A stretch of 64,000 bases of DNA, from the NCBI GenBank assembly GCA_014549065.1, contig JACDOX010000009.1, positions 3,149,310 through 3,213,309 of the forward strand. The letters are read 5' to 3'. Origin of the DNA: Cardinalis cardinalis. Taxonomy: Eukaryota; Chordata; Aves; Passeriformes; Cardinalidae. The stretch's first letter is position 1; each line of letters opens with the position of its first letter. This document shows positions 30,001 to 43,400 of the stretch, one piece after another. The notes beneath the pieces were generated by a model. It was not told the origin of the DNA, did no database searches, and saw only the letters and a list, made by a program, of their open reading frames with translations. The translations under genes were made by a program, and so were the position numbers.

Positions 30001-33000
30001 TTTCATGTTTGGATGTCTGATTTGAAATGTAGGCTATCCACCTTCTGTAAACCCAGTAAAACCAGAAGGAGAGAGCTTAAAATTTCTGATCTTCAAGTTC
30101 CTACTATCAAAAAATACTTGGAAAAAAATGTAGTTCCTTTATCTTCAAATTTCTTACTATTAAAGTAGTAATAAAATATTTATAATCTTGTATCAGCTAG
30201 ATTCAGTAAACGAGACATTTCTACATACACTTTAAAAAAAGCTGAATACAAAATTTCTATCAAAGATATAAACTCCCAAAATAATATTTCAACAGTTCAN
30301 AGCTGCATAATTTAGGCTATGTTTCTACTTTTGCTCCTTTCTACTCCTGGTACTATTTTCTCATTGACCTAGTTTGAAAGAGGATGTGGTTGGTGCCCCA
30401 TGGATAGGGACCTAGGGGCCATTGTTGACATGAATTTGTGTGGGATTTTCCAAAGACTGTTGGCCAGCCTGACTCCATGGGTGGGACAGCAAAGCCATAT
30501 GGCCAAGAGTCAGAAGATGGATAGCTCACTCCTCAGAGGGGTAGGCAGGTGGTGTCACTTGCCACCAACGCAGCTGAGGTGCTGTACAGGAGACCTCTGT
30601 GCCAGGTTTTAGCTTCAGTAACCCTAGAGGCATCCAAAAGGCAGTCACCTGTTTTATNCAGCAGCCCTAGTGCTCCTGAAGCCTGGCCATACAACGTAGC
30701 TTAGCCATGAGATGCCTTCAGCATTAAAACTCTGTGTTGGTCGCTGGATTAGACGTGGNATTAACAAAATCTAAAAGCAGGGCAAGTGTTAGAGCATCAT
30801 AATAGAAGTGTATTGACTTACATATTGTACTTCAAAAAGGAAACTGTTTAAATGTTGTACATCAGTAAACAAGAACAGCTTCTTCTCTTCTGTGGAGGTT
30901 TGTGACCTTGCAGGTTGGGTATCAGCCTCACACAGAACAGAAGCCCAGAACATTAAAGCTTACACTGCCTTTCTGCTAAGGCATTTTCCATTCTTTCTCT
31001 CCATCTGCAAACCTGGGCGCTAAAGAAATCGTTAGCAATGACAAACAACACCTGGTAGCATCTGCTAATGCCTTGCTTTTCACCTCCTGAAGTAAGCTTT
31101 CAANTTTTTTTCAGCTGCTAGAGTAGCCATACCAAAATAATTTCTTTCTGGTACTAAGTGCAGTCTAGAAAATATTATACATAGGTAACTAACTTTCCAC
31201 CACTTCTGGTGATATTAGGTAATTTTATTAGGGTTAACTTTTGAAGAGACTGCTCCCATCTTGATCTCCTCACACCAAGAGTAGTTTTGAGAGAGGAATG
31301 TTTTCAATTTTCTTGTTCTTGTAAAAATAATTTCTATCTACCTGAAAAACATAAAATTATTTTAAACAAATTGCTTTGTTGCCCCAAGACTGTCAGGAAA
31401 AGCTTGTGTGTTCAGTTTGAAGGCTCTCCCTCTATTTTGTAACTACATTCAAATTCTGTTCAAAGCATAATCTCATAGTGATGACAGACACAGCAGAATA
31501 AATGTGATGTCGAGATCTCTTCAGAGAAATTCATAGCACATAAAAAGTTTNTATGCTTTAGGATGATGGACTACTTCCCATTTTTTCTTTACTTGCTGAA
31601 GTTTTCTTCCTTTGATTGTTAACTGTGTTNTTTGGTTGATTGCCCCTACAAGCAAGCTCCAAAGCTCAGCTATTTTACTTCTTACTGTGCCTAGGAGTCA
31701 GATCTCAAATCTCTATAAATCCTTTAGAGTCCTGTCCTCTTTTGTAGTGTGTCTTTCCCTGTTTTTTTAATTGACACTAAAACATCCCTCAACATCTCCC
31801 CAGCATTTTCTTGTTGAAGTGATGAGCGAATCTAAATTCATCTAGGTTTGTAATTGAAATCTTTGGTGTCTTTAGCACTATTTCTGAACTAAATAATGAA
31901 ATCACAAATGTGTGGCAGAATTCTGCTAAAACCATAGTCTTTCCTCTTGTGTGGCCAGAGTGTGGGAGGTTATCCACTGCAGATTTTTGCTTTTTTGCTC
32001 TGCCATTCCCTTTTTGACATGCTCTGCCTGGAGTGGAAGGAGTAAATCTTGCCTCTTACAGTAATTTTTGAGAACATTACTTCAGTTATCAAATATGTAT
32101 TGTGAATTATTCTGTTCATTGCAGTAAATAAAGCATNCACTGAAATTGTTCTGTTTGACAAGTAAAGCATTCCAAGCTGCATTTTTGAACACAACCTTTT
32201 TCCAAACATGATAGGGCAAAATTTCTGTGACTCCTCCAAAGCAAGATAACTGAGTTTAATACAATGGCAGCTCTTGAGTTTACAGCTGAGGAAATACCCT
32301 CTTACACTCTGACATGTGAGGCCTGTGAAGTCTGATGTCTAAATTGCACTCATGCAATTACACAAGATTTCCTTATTTTTGTTATTTTGTCCTTGTGTAT
32401 TTGGAAATAATTGGCTCTTCCTGTATTGACTCATAATTGTAAAGAAGTAGGAATATGAAAAATTTGCATTTTCTGCATGGACTGGGATGACTATTTGAAG
32501 GCTACAGTTTAGCAGAGATTAATGGCATTATGCCATTCTTGTTTCTCAAGAAATAATGAAAGAATTTTCCATTAAAGTCATGAGAGTGACACATATGCCA
32601 GATGTGGCAGTTTCATTACATCTGCCAGAGGAAGCAAACATGGAATTAGAATAGGATTATGGGTTGGTTTAAAGGTTATGTTATTGGTTTTTTATCCACT
32701 TCATTGGAACANTAATATACAGTGTAACAGTAGTGAGGAGATCAAGATCAATGAATAATGCTTTTTTTTTTTAATTTAAGCTAATTTTAATGCTGACCTA
32801 CAGTTTATTTTCCATATACAAACCAAAACATTTTATGAAGACATNAAAATTTTCATTAAGAATGATTGGTAACCAGAAGCACTTGCAAGAATCTATCACC
32901 TGAGCAATTTTGTTACATTATACAGGATTTCATTAGGAATTATCATATGCAGAACTAAGTCTATGTGGCAGATGACAGCAGAAATCAAAAATCAAGAACA

Positions 33001-34376
33001 TCTTTCCAGTGACAGATTTCTTGTTTTGCCACTTGTCAGGGAAGTACACTCTGCCAATTGCATCAACAGGCATAATTAATACTGTTTCTTATACCATCTA
33101 GAGTAATTTGTGAAAACTTTTTCAAAATGCAATTCAGTTAAATATTTATAAAACTTGCATAGATTCCTTACAAAGTGAAACTTGTCTATAATCATTACTT
33201 TTTTAGGGTTCTTTAAATTAATTTTTATAGAAGTTAAAAGCTCAGATTAGAAGGTATCAGCCAATACAGCTATAAAAGGCTTCTCCTCTTGGTTGTTGAG
33301 TATAACTGCAAATGTGTTGCCAGTGTTGCCAGTCTTACACAGAAATATTTCTTATGGAAAAGGACTCTCCTATGGTTGATGTGACATTTGTATAATCGTT
33401 ACAGTTGTGAAGTGAGTATTTCTAGGCTCAAAAGAGCTTGCTATACATTCAGAACAGGAAAATTAAAAACAATTGACTCAGGTTGTGCTGCTTTTTGTAG
33501 AATGCCTTGCTTTAGCATACTGGATAAAGAACGTGAATCACCAATTTCTTTGTGCTTTGATTTAGGTCATGTAAGTGCCACTTTCTGCAAAACTTAGCTA
33601 ATTAAATGCAGTGCAATTTGGTTAGTCTGATGCCAGAAAGATCAAACTATTTAGGTTTTATNTCTGGAATTAATTGTAGCCTGTTGAAATAGTGAAAATC
33701 TTACAGTAATTCCAGTGGAACATATTGGTATCCCAAGTGCTTTAATTTGCGGGAAAAGAGCTTGAGCATTGACAATATGCTCTAAGGTTTTTCTCATTTG
33801 ACCATGATGAACCAGAAAGTATTTCTGCAGACAGCCTCTTAAAAAGGTGGTTTTCTGAACTTCAGCATAAAAAATCCAGCTTTGGCAGTAGTGTCAGAAG
33901 GGTCAGCTCCATGGACTCACTCAAGAACTGCTGGGACCAGAGAATCTTCTCCATACCTTTGCCAGGAAGTNTTCAGAGACTGTCTTCTGTGATAATTAGT
34001 GAAGCCTAGGAGACTTCCTGGCATAATTAGGGAATATCATAGGTAGCTAGATACAATCTCAGTCAACATCTTTTTAACAAAATGAAAGTAAAACTTAAAA
34101 GATATGATTTGGGAACTGCTGATTCCCAGGTCAGTCCATTTTCTGCTAATAATGAATTACTTCTCCTTTTTTTATATGTAGCTTCACTGTAAGAGTCTGT
34201 GCAGATTTTGAAGGTCAAAGTATTTCAGATGAGATAGGTAAGAAATATTTTCTATTGCTGTAATTTACTCTATTCCTGCTCCATTTCAAATGTACTTTTT
34301 CCTACACTTGGAAGGACAATATGAGTGAGATCCTCCTAAGGCAAGAAAATGCAATTTAAAAAAAAGTCATTATATA

Positions 34377-34407
<31 letters not shown>

Positions 34408-37400
34408 TTAGAGAGAGAGAGAGAGAGGGGTGTGTGTGTGTGTGTGTGTGTGTATAAATGTAAACCTTTTATTACTCACTTAAAGGATTTTTGTTTCAGT
34501 TAAAGTCATTTTCTAAATAAAACCAAGAATGTACTTTGTTGGAGAATGTTCTGGTCGGGAAAAATAATAAATTAAAGGGACACAAGTCCTGTGCACATAT
34601 GATCTGTCAATGAAATAAGAAANCTTAAATTATACATCCTGCATAATTTGCATCAAAACCCAGTGGGCTTTTAAACAGACAGGCAGCTAAAGCATGGATT
34701 AGTTTTTCTTGGAAGACNTGCTTAGGTTAATTAATTATAATACAGAATGAATTCCTTACTGTTTTATTTCTGTTAAATCAAAAACTGATTTATTTTTTTG
34801 TATCCTTTAGTGCTGAAAGGTGAATTGCAGTTGGATTCATTGAAACAGAAAGGAGCTGTTAAGAGGACCCTCTTCTTTGATTACCATCAGTCACATCACT
34901 TCTTCTCCATTGTGATAGAAAGACAGAAACANCTCCATTGCCAGGACTTCCTTGTTTATCTCAGAGTAAGTTGTTTAAAATATTTTGGACTTTCGTCGTT
35001 GTTTGAGTGGTACCAGGGATTTAAAGATAATAATAAAAAGGAGCCACTGGAAAAGGAAGAGTAATTTCCAAAATTACAGAAATGGGATACAAGATAGATT
35101 TCATTTGTATTTTCAGTATGTCCAGAGCATTCTGCTACCTTGAAAAATNCCCTATGTAAATCTTTGGCTCATCTTTTGTCTATATAAGTAGAAAAGAAAG
35201 ACTGGTTTTGAAGACTGTAGAATTTCTCTGTGTAAAAATACATTAATTTCACACTGTTCTAGAAATTCTGATCAAATACTGCATCTTCTAATACAAAAAT
35301 GCAAGATTGCTTTCCATTTTTGGTATCCCTTTTTGTTTTTTCTTTTAGTATTCACAGTGTAGTAATGAACAAATCATGTTAAATATCATGCCAATTTAGG
35401 TTCAAAAGATTTTAAAGGAGTCTTACCAGAAATATTTGCCTAAAATTCATACAGTTTTAAAAATGTTTTAAAGATTTTTTGAAATGTTTTAGAAAAACTA
35501 AAACTATGAAATTGAAATTGTAAAGGAGAAAGGATCAACACATCTTCACTTGCAGGTGGGGTTACCTCATGCAATTGAAGTAGATTATTCCTAGTCTGAT
35601 CTAAGAGATGCAGTGGGTGGTGAAATGGAGAAGTTTCAAGCACTATGTAAGGANATATCTAGACAATAAAGGTGGTTGAATTTTACCATTGCTAAGTCTT
35701 ATAAATTCTTAGTTATGGTACAAACCAGCAGTATTACCTCCACAAATCCACATGTACCCTACCTCCATTTCAAAAGGAAGGGGAGCAGTAGCTGATAGGA
35801 GTTGGTTCTATGTGTCTCTCTTGAACAGCTTCACTTTAGGCTAATGCTTTGAAAAATTTCTGAGTCTACTCAGCTCAGCCAGCTTCTTCCAGATGTGGGG
35901 CTGTGGAGGCAATGTGTTCTGGGCATTCCAATTACTGGTGAGTCACTTTGCTTTCCTAAGACACCACATGCAGCCAGAATTTGGCCAGTATCTGTCAAAG
36001 AACCATGTCTTACCTTCAATAAAGACCACATCTTTACCTTCAGAAGTCTGAATCTGTTGTCTTACTATACCAACTGAAATAATCATAGTAAACCATTGGT
36101 TTTATTATGTGATTATTACTCACAGGATGAAACAGAATTTAGAGATAAATTATCTCCCATCAATATAAACTTCAATTATAGTTTGGATGAGTCCAGTTTT
36201 GAAGATAGTTTGACTGTGAAGCCAATACTGAACTATTACCAGAAAAACTCACTAACAGAGCAGGTATGAGTTCTGCATGTCACATTTTCTGTATATAATC
36301 ATGAAAGCATTTACAAATATTATGTGTGTCATCTTCCTTAAAAGAGAAAGCCAGAAATTAGATGACAGGGATTTAATTAATACAAAATGTAGATTGAATA
36401 TAAAACTAGAACCAGCAGGCCTTTCAAGTATCTCCAAAACTTTCTTGTTTTGATTGCCTTCTAGAATATGTAAGCCAAGTTAGTGTGGGAAAGGGACTGA
36501 AGATTATATTGTTCTGCTCAGGACATATTTGACCATCTAAAAAGTCCCCATCCTCTGACTACCACATGAAAAGGAACTTACAGAAAGAATAAAAAGATTT
36601 AATTCAGTAAAGCAGTGCTAGTGGTATTTAAGACAGGTTAGCAATATTTAATGAAGTGATTTGGACTTTAAGGCATGTAGTAACTGTATTATATTTTTTT
36701 TATTTTGCAATGATACAGGCTTACATTCTGGTTGACTGTGGGGAGGACAACTTATGTATTCCTGACTTGCAACTTTCTGCAGTGCCGTAAGTGAAATAAA
36801 AGACATTATGCTGTATATACAAAGTCCAGACACTGCTAACTGTTGCAACAGAATGATGTAGAACACAGTTCTGTTGTTTACTGTAGCTAATCACTCTTAC
36901 TTGATTTCCAGATTTTAATTTGTGTATCCATTTGAGCTGTAAAACCAAGAAATGGAGAAATATACTTGCAAACCACATTCATGATGTTTAATGGTTATCA
37001 TAGAAAATATAGTTTGCAGGTGTTTTTTAGGAGTGGCTCTAGTTCTCTGAAAACCAAGAGATGATACAAATTATTGTTCATAGGAGGTTTCAAGTTTTTT
37101 ATTTCAGTGTGCCAGTGACTTTGAACTTGGACACANTTCTCCTGAACTCAATATACAGTGAAGTAAATTAGTCTCAAAATAAAATTTTCAAAACATGGCA
37201 ACAGTTTCTCCTGTGGAGAGAGAAATATGCCAAGCAGGACAAGTGGGGAATGTCTGAGAGTTACCTGACTCTCATCAGAATCAATTTGTAGCTATGAAAC
37301 AAGGGCACAGTGCCATTGCTGGTCTCAGGAGAATTTCTGTCATTGTTTGTATTACAATGGACATGAGAAGAAAATTACCACCTTTGTGTCCTCCANAATA

Positions 37401-40400
37401 CATTGCTCATGAGACCCCTGTGGCAAGTGGTTCCTCCACTAAATACTTCTTGCTGTTTAGAAAATAGTCAGGCTCTGAATTTTTTTGTTTTGTGATAGTC
37501 CATTTTGGCCACAGTGGTGTTTTCTCTTAACCTCTATTCTACCCAGGTCCTGGTATACTTTTTCATGCAGTCATTTTTATAGAAAATGTTTTATTTTGTG
37601 TTTACAGAGTGTTTTCCAGAACAGATGCTCTGAATGCAAAATGTCCTTCTGCTTTATTCATATGTAAATCCTAACTGTGCATGTTTTAACTCCTGACAAG
37701 TAGTATGTTCTGTACAGGGATACTGATCAGCTAATAATTGGAGAAGAAAACTGTGTCATGCTCATAATAAATCCAAGGAATGATGGAGAAGGAGCCTATG
37801 AAGCTGAGCTACATATAAAGATTCCACCTGAAGCAGATTACACTGGGGTTGAACGCAACAACAAGGTAAAGTAAAATCAAGATGCTAGCGATACTAAAGG
37901 TGACAACTGAGAGCAAGGATAACCTACANAGGCTGTACCAGCTGAAAGCAGCACATAAAGAGGTTCCTTTCAGGAAGGGAGATTCCATCATCTCTCAGCT
38001 ATCTTTGCTTGCACAGCCCAGGGTAAAGATTAAGCCAGGCCTCCAANAGGTGGGAAGGACAGGACCATTCTGTTCAGACCCAGCTCAAGTTCATTCTCAT
38101 TAACCCAGCTCCTTCCCACTAACTTCTTTGTAATACTACACAAATACTGTCACATTTCTTCTAGGAATAGAGGTATTCACATAATTCAGATTTTGAACAG
38201 TAAAAAATACCAGTAGCAGAAAGTAATACTGCTGAATTCCGTTAGTGCTTCCAGCCTGGGATCCCATGGTACNAACTCCCAGTCAGAGTTACTGAGCCCT
38301 CCTGACCCCCAGACACTTGGACACTGCTGTCTCCCCTCACAGTTCACCAGTGTTTTGCCATTATTAAGGATGTCCCAGTCTCCAGTATCCTGAANAGTTG
38401 GACATTACTGCAGTATAAACTTGACAAAGTTTCTTTCCCTTGTTATCAATTCTTTCATGTTATGAATGGACTGAAAATGCAATTAAAATGTAAAATGTGC
38501 CAGTATTCACAGAAGGACTAATGTTGACTGAGGTCCTGCTGAGCTGTACTGAACATTCATTGTTTTTCCTTTTTGAGTCTGTTTGTTTTTTTAAGAGCAA
38601 AGTTGAAACCCTATCCTGCAAACAAGCAGAGTGTTCATGTATTCTCTGTTGGACAGCAAGTCTGAATTGCCTCATCTGCACATATATCTCCCAGGCTGTT
38701 GCAACATGAGCCTGCTTTTTTCTCTTAGTGCCTGGAATGTTCAAAAGGGCCACAAGGGTGAGAGTGGGAGAAAGCAAGTTAATTTCCTTTCTGAAGGCAA
38801 ATGTTTTTAAGGAAGTTGAAAGTAACTTACAAGGTATTTCCTTATTCTCCTTCTGTCAGTGACTTTATTAATGGGCTTCTAACCTAGTTTGAAAAAAAAT
38901 TCCAAGAAGAAGTAATGCTATCATCAAAGATGGTAGAAATTCTCGGCAACCTAACATCTCAGAAATATATCTTAAAGACATCAGCCTTTTCCTACTGCCT
39001 GTTCCTTTTGTTCTCTTAGCAAAGCCACTGGTTTTTTGGACTGTAATCTACAATACTCAGGTTCTCTTTAACATGCTTCAAATGGTTACCTTTTTGCTTC
39101 ATTCCTCTTTAGGAATCTTTCGCTGTTCTTTTGGATGTTACCAAGGTGTCAGAGGAGGCACTAATCCCAAACCCCACGCATCTATTAGCACATATCTATT
39201 ATTTGAAGGACCTGGGGGTGGGAGTAGACAAGAGGCTGGACATGAGTTGTCAATGTGCACTCCCCGCCCAGAAAGTCAAATGTGTCCTGGGCTGCATCAG
39301 CCTTCCAGTACTGAAGGGAGGCTAAAACAAAGACAGAGAGAGACTTCTTACACTAACATGTTGTGACAGGACAAGGGAGAATAAATTAAAACTGAAAGAA
39401 AGGAGGTTAGATTAGATACTAAGAAAATTTCTTGGCTGTGAGGATGNTGAGGCACTGGAACAGGTTGTCCAGGGNAGCTACAGATGCCCCATCCCTTGAA
39501 ATATTTAAGGCCTGGTTGGATGGAGCCTGGTCTAGTGGAAGGTGACCTGTCCACAACAGGGGGGGTGNAACAAGATGATTGTTGTGGTCCCTTCCAATCC
39601 AAACCATTCTCTGGTTTGGACCAGAGAGAAATCATTCAGAGCTTTTTACCATTTTAGGAAAAACTTCGTTTTATATTACCAACACAATAGACTCATNGAG
39701 AAAGGAAGGAAAGATCCTGGTGCTTTGGAAGAATAAAGAGAAGCCAGAGTGGGTTGAGAAGGAGTTTTAAAGTTAGAATACTTTTTCTTTTGAAGACAAA
39801 ATTTTAAAAACCCAGGAAACACAATACAACTACTTCATTCTTTTCAGATTTTGGGGAAGATAAAAATGCCTTTCTGACAAATTCAATTCTGAATCCTTGT
39901 AGATAAAAAAACTGCCTTCCTTTTCTCCACATTTACTTAGCTCACTCACATAATTTATTTCATATTTTTTGCTTTTTGTACTTCATTCAAAAAGATATCA
40001 TCATGTTCTTTCTGAGAAGNATCAAAACATTACTCCTACTTGCTNCATCATTTTTAGTGTCTTTCTGCATTTCAAGGACCATTTTCACAAGGATTACAAA
40101 TGGCACTGAAAAGAAGTTTATTCTTCCTATTGTTTTTAAATGGTAAATGTATGTTTCTTTGAACTATGTATTTTGCAATATTATGGTTCCATTATGTAAG
40201 CTAAAATATTAACTTCTATGTTCATTTGGAAAAAAAATGATACTGTAAGTTTCTTCTGAAATTTTCTAAATGTAAATTCTTCTGTTACCANGATGACCAA
40301 ATTCTTAGGGGTCATAGTATCACTGAGTATAAGTGAGTATAAATGAGACTCAATTCATTCAACTTACNGGGCTTTGAGCAATTTGAACTGACAAGGTAAC

Positions 40401-43400
40401 AGAAGAAATTATCACACTGGATGCCACAAACACTGAGGTATAAGGAAAAAAGGTCTGCAGGCACTTTTTGAGGCATGAGCTATAGGTGAAAATTACAGTT
40501 TTCATGTCCGTTGCAGTGGAGTCAGGATTCCAGTTCTAATTTTTATGTTTGTGTTGTATCCTGACAATGGGGTATCTGTGACTGCTCCTGAAATATACCT
40601 AATTTAATATAAAGCAATTTCAGCAGACAGGTAGATTTATGGTAGAGCCTATTGCAATCATATTCTTAAAGCTCTGCCTCTAGGTTGCATTTCCTCTTGG
40701 TTGCATCCATGCTTACAGTCCTCTGTGTAGCTGTTTTTCTCCAAACTGCAGAATTCCTGGTATTAAGACAGAGATAAGATTCTCCTCAGAGCCAACAAAT
40801 CAGGCAGAGTAAGAAGAATAAATGAAATGGAATTTGATACATTTCTGATGGAACTGAAATATCTGTAGAATCAAATAATTCAATTACACTATCATAATTT
40901 CAAACTGACTGTATTTATAGAGGATATTTGTCTACTGTGGGGCTATTCTGGATTTAGTCTAGCTAATAAAGAAACACACATTAAGTGCTTAAGAGAGAAA
41001 CACCTTAAGTGCTCCTGCCCAGCTCTGCTTTTTTTCTTTATTTCATGTTAACNATGTATTGTGTTATTCTATATCATTTCAATTACACTTAGAAGCTGAT
41101 GAAGTCAAAAACTTCACTGAAATCCACTTGCCTTCTACCTCCTCCCTTCAGCTTTGTGCAATATAGTGTTTGACCTGCCTCAGTTGGCATTATCTTCTTA
41201 TCTCAGACCTGATCCTGTAGAATATTGCACACAGACTGCACAAAAGATTAACAACATTTTGCAGAAATGGGATCATATGCAAGTGGAGAGGCAAGTGAAT
41301 ACGTGTGATTTTAAAGTCTGAGGTCAGGGACATGATTTTGGATCTTCATTGGTTCCTGCAGATGCTGCTGAGGATTGAAATAGAATGACTTTAAATGAAA
41401 TCAAGTGTGTTTTTCACCAGTTGTATTGTGGAAAAACTTAGAAGGTCCAGAAACCAGGTAAATGAGAAAATTACCACAGCTTCTCTGGTTCCTGGAAACC
41501 CATTGGCTTGCAGTAACTGTTCATATGCAGTAGTTNTNAATTTACTGAAATTAGCTGCAATGAAGAAAGTATAACCACGTATATTACCTCATATTTCCAG
41601 CAGTAGATCCAGAGACAGTGTATACTGCTGTATGGTACATTCTTACACCACAACAGTCCCTAACATGACTGTGTGTTTGAGCCCCCAGCCATTGCCTGAA
41701 CACTGTGCACTAACCCTTTGCTCCGTGGTAAGGCTGCCCATATTGAACAGCTCAATCCTGCCTTAGTAGCAAAAGCTGGAACCCAAATTCTTATGGAATA
41801 ATTAGTAAATCAGGCAAATACAAAGCATTAACAGATATTTGTTACACACCAAAAACATGTATTTTGGTAGAACTGCCTCTGTTCAGGCTGGAAACTGCAG
41901 ACTGGTGAAGGTCACATCCAGACAGGTATTGCAGTGGATAAGCTCTGAGCCGTTTCCCTCATGCCCCTCTGAACTACAGCATGGCACTCTTAAAATGAGA
42001 AAAAGACCTGAAACATTTTTTCTTACATGGAAATTCTTAGACTAGGTACATTATGGCTGGCTAGATGAGACATGATTTGATCTTGGTGAAGGTGAAGACT
42101 ACTCTTCATACATCAACTAGATACATAAATATACATCAACCAGAAGATCCCCTAATCAACCAATTAAATCAACTAATCCATCCCATTTTCCTCATAAAAT
42201 AAAATTGGAAGGTGATGGTAAAGGAAAGAGGAAGTTTTTTACTTGCCAGCTTGTTGTGTTTAACTGTTGTGGCATCAATTCATCACTACAACCACAAAAA
42301 AGTTTCAAGTTTGTAGGCTGCCTGGATTACTTAAAGCATCCAATCACTTTCTAGTTAAAATGCACCCTGGGCGCACATGTGATAATTGTTGGGGTTTTAC
42401 TTCTGCTCAAGACTGCCAAAAAACTGTGTGTTGCTACAGAAATGTGAATTGCTACCAATGTCAGGTAGAGGGGCTTTGTGGCAAACCCTTCCATCTGGCT
42501 GAGTTACACGCGAATGTAATGATGCTGACAACAGTACGTGTACAAGTCTCAGCTCCTGCTAACTTCCTGCCTGGTTTTAATTTTCCTACTTTGTACTTAA
42601 CCACCTCAAAAAGATGATCAGTGCAAAAANAAAGACACTAAATCTCATTATGGAAGGCATTCTACCACAGCTGACCCTTGTCACATCTTTAGACTGCACA
42701 AATTAGTTTTTGTGATGCTGGTCAGATAAATCCTGCAGCATTAATCATTTTTTAGTCTAGGAACATAGCCTTCAGATTGCAGAAGAGCTCCTTGAAAAAC
42801 TCCTATATTNTCTCAGCCTTTGAGGGACAAAAAAAGTATGTGATAAGAGCTGATTTACTTTGTGTCGGTCTATAATACATCATCTTTAAAAAACTGCCAA
42901 ATATCTAATACAAATGAGTATTTATTTCTAAGTTTGACTTCAATTTCAACCCCTCTCCCCCAACAAAAGCAAAACTATAAACCCACACATCAAGATCAAA
43001 TGGACAATTTTCCAGACACGTTTGATTCCAACTGTGTTAACGCCCTCTTTTCTCCCATGCATTGCTTCCCACCTCTAATTAACCAGCTGGAAAGAATGTA
43101 AAAATGCTTCCCTCCCAACCCTAGAGAGGCTTGGGAAGGCTATTAGTACACTGGACATGCTGTGTAACAAACTTTTGTTTCCTCCTAGCAAACTGTAAAA
43201 ATGTCAGCGTACAATGAGGTGTGAGCTGAGGGCATGCTTCACATGGGCTCTGTTTAGGACATGCCCTGTCTTTTCTTTTAATCTCAGGAAGTTACAAGGA
43301 CAGCATGTCCATGCTGGCTTTTACAGATAGGGCAAATTGGTACAGAGATTTCCCAGGTCTTTTTAAATAGAGAGCATGAGCTCATTCACACTGCTTCATC

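Noticed and set aside
30360..30760. GC-richer intronic patch considered as a mobile element
   Set aside because: No terminal repeats, target duplication or recognisable element sequence could be found.
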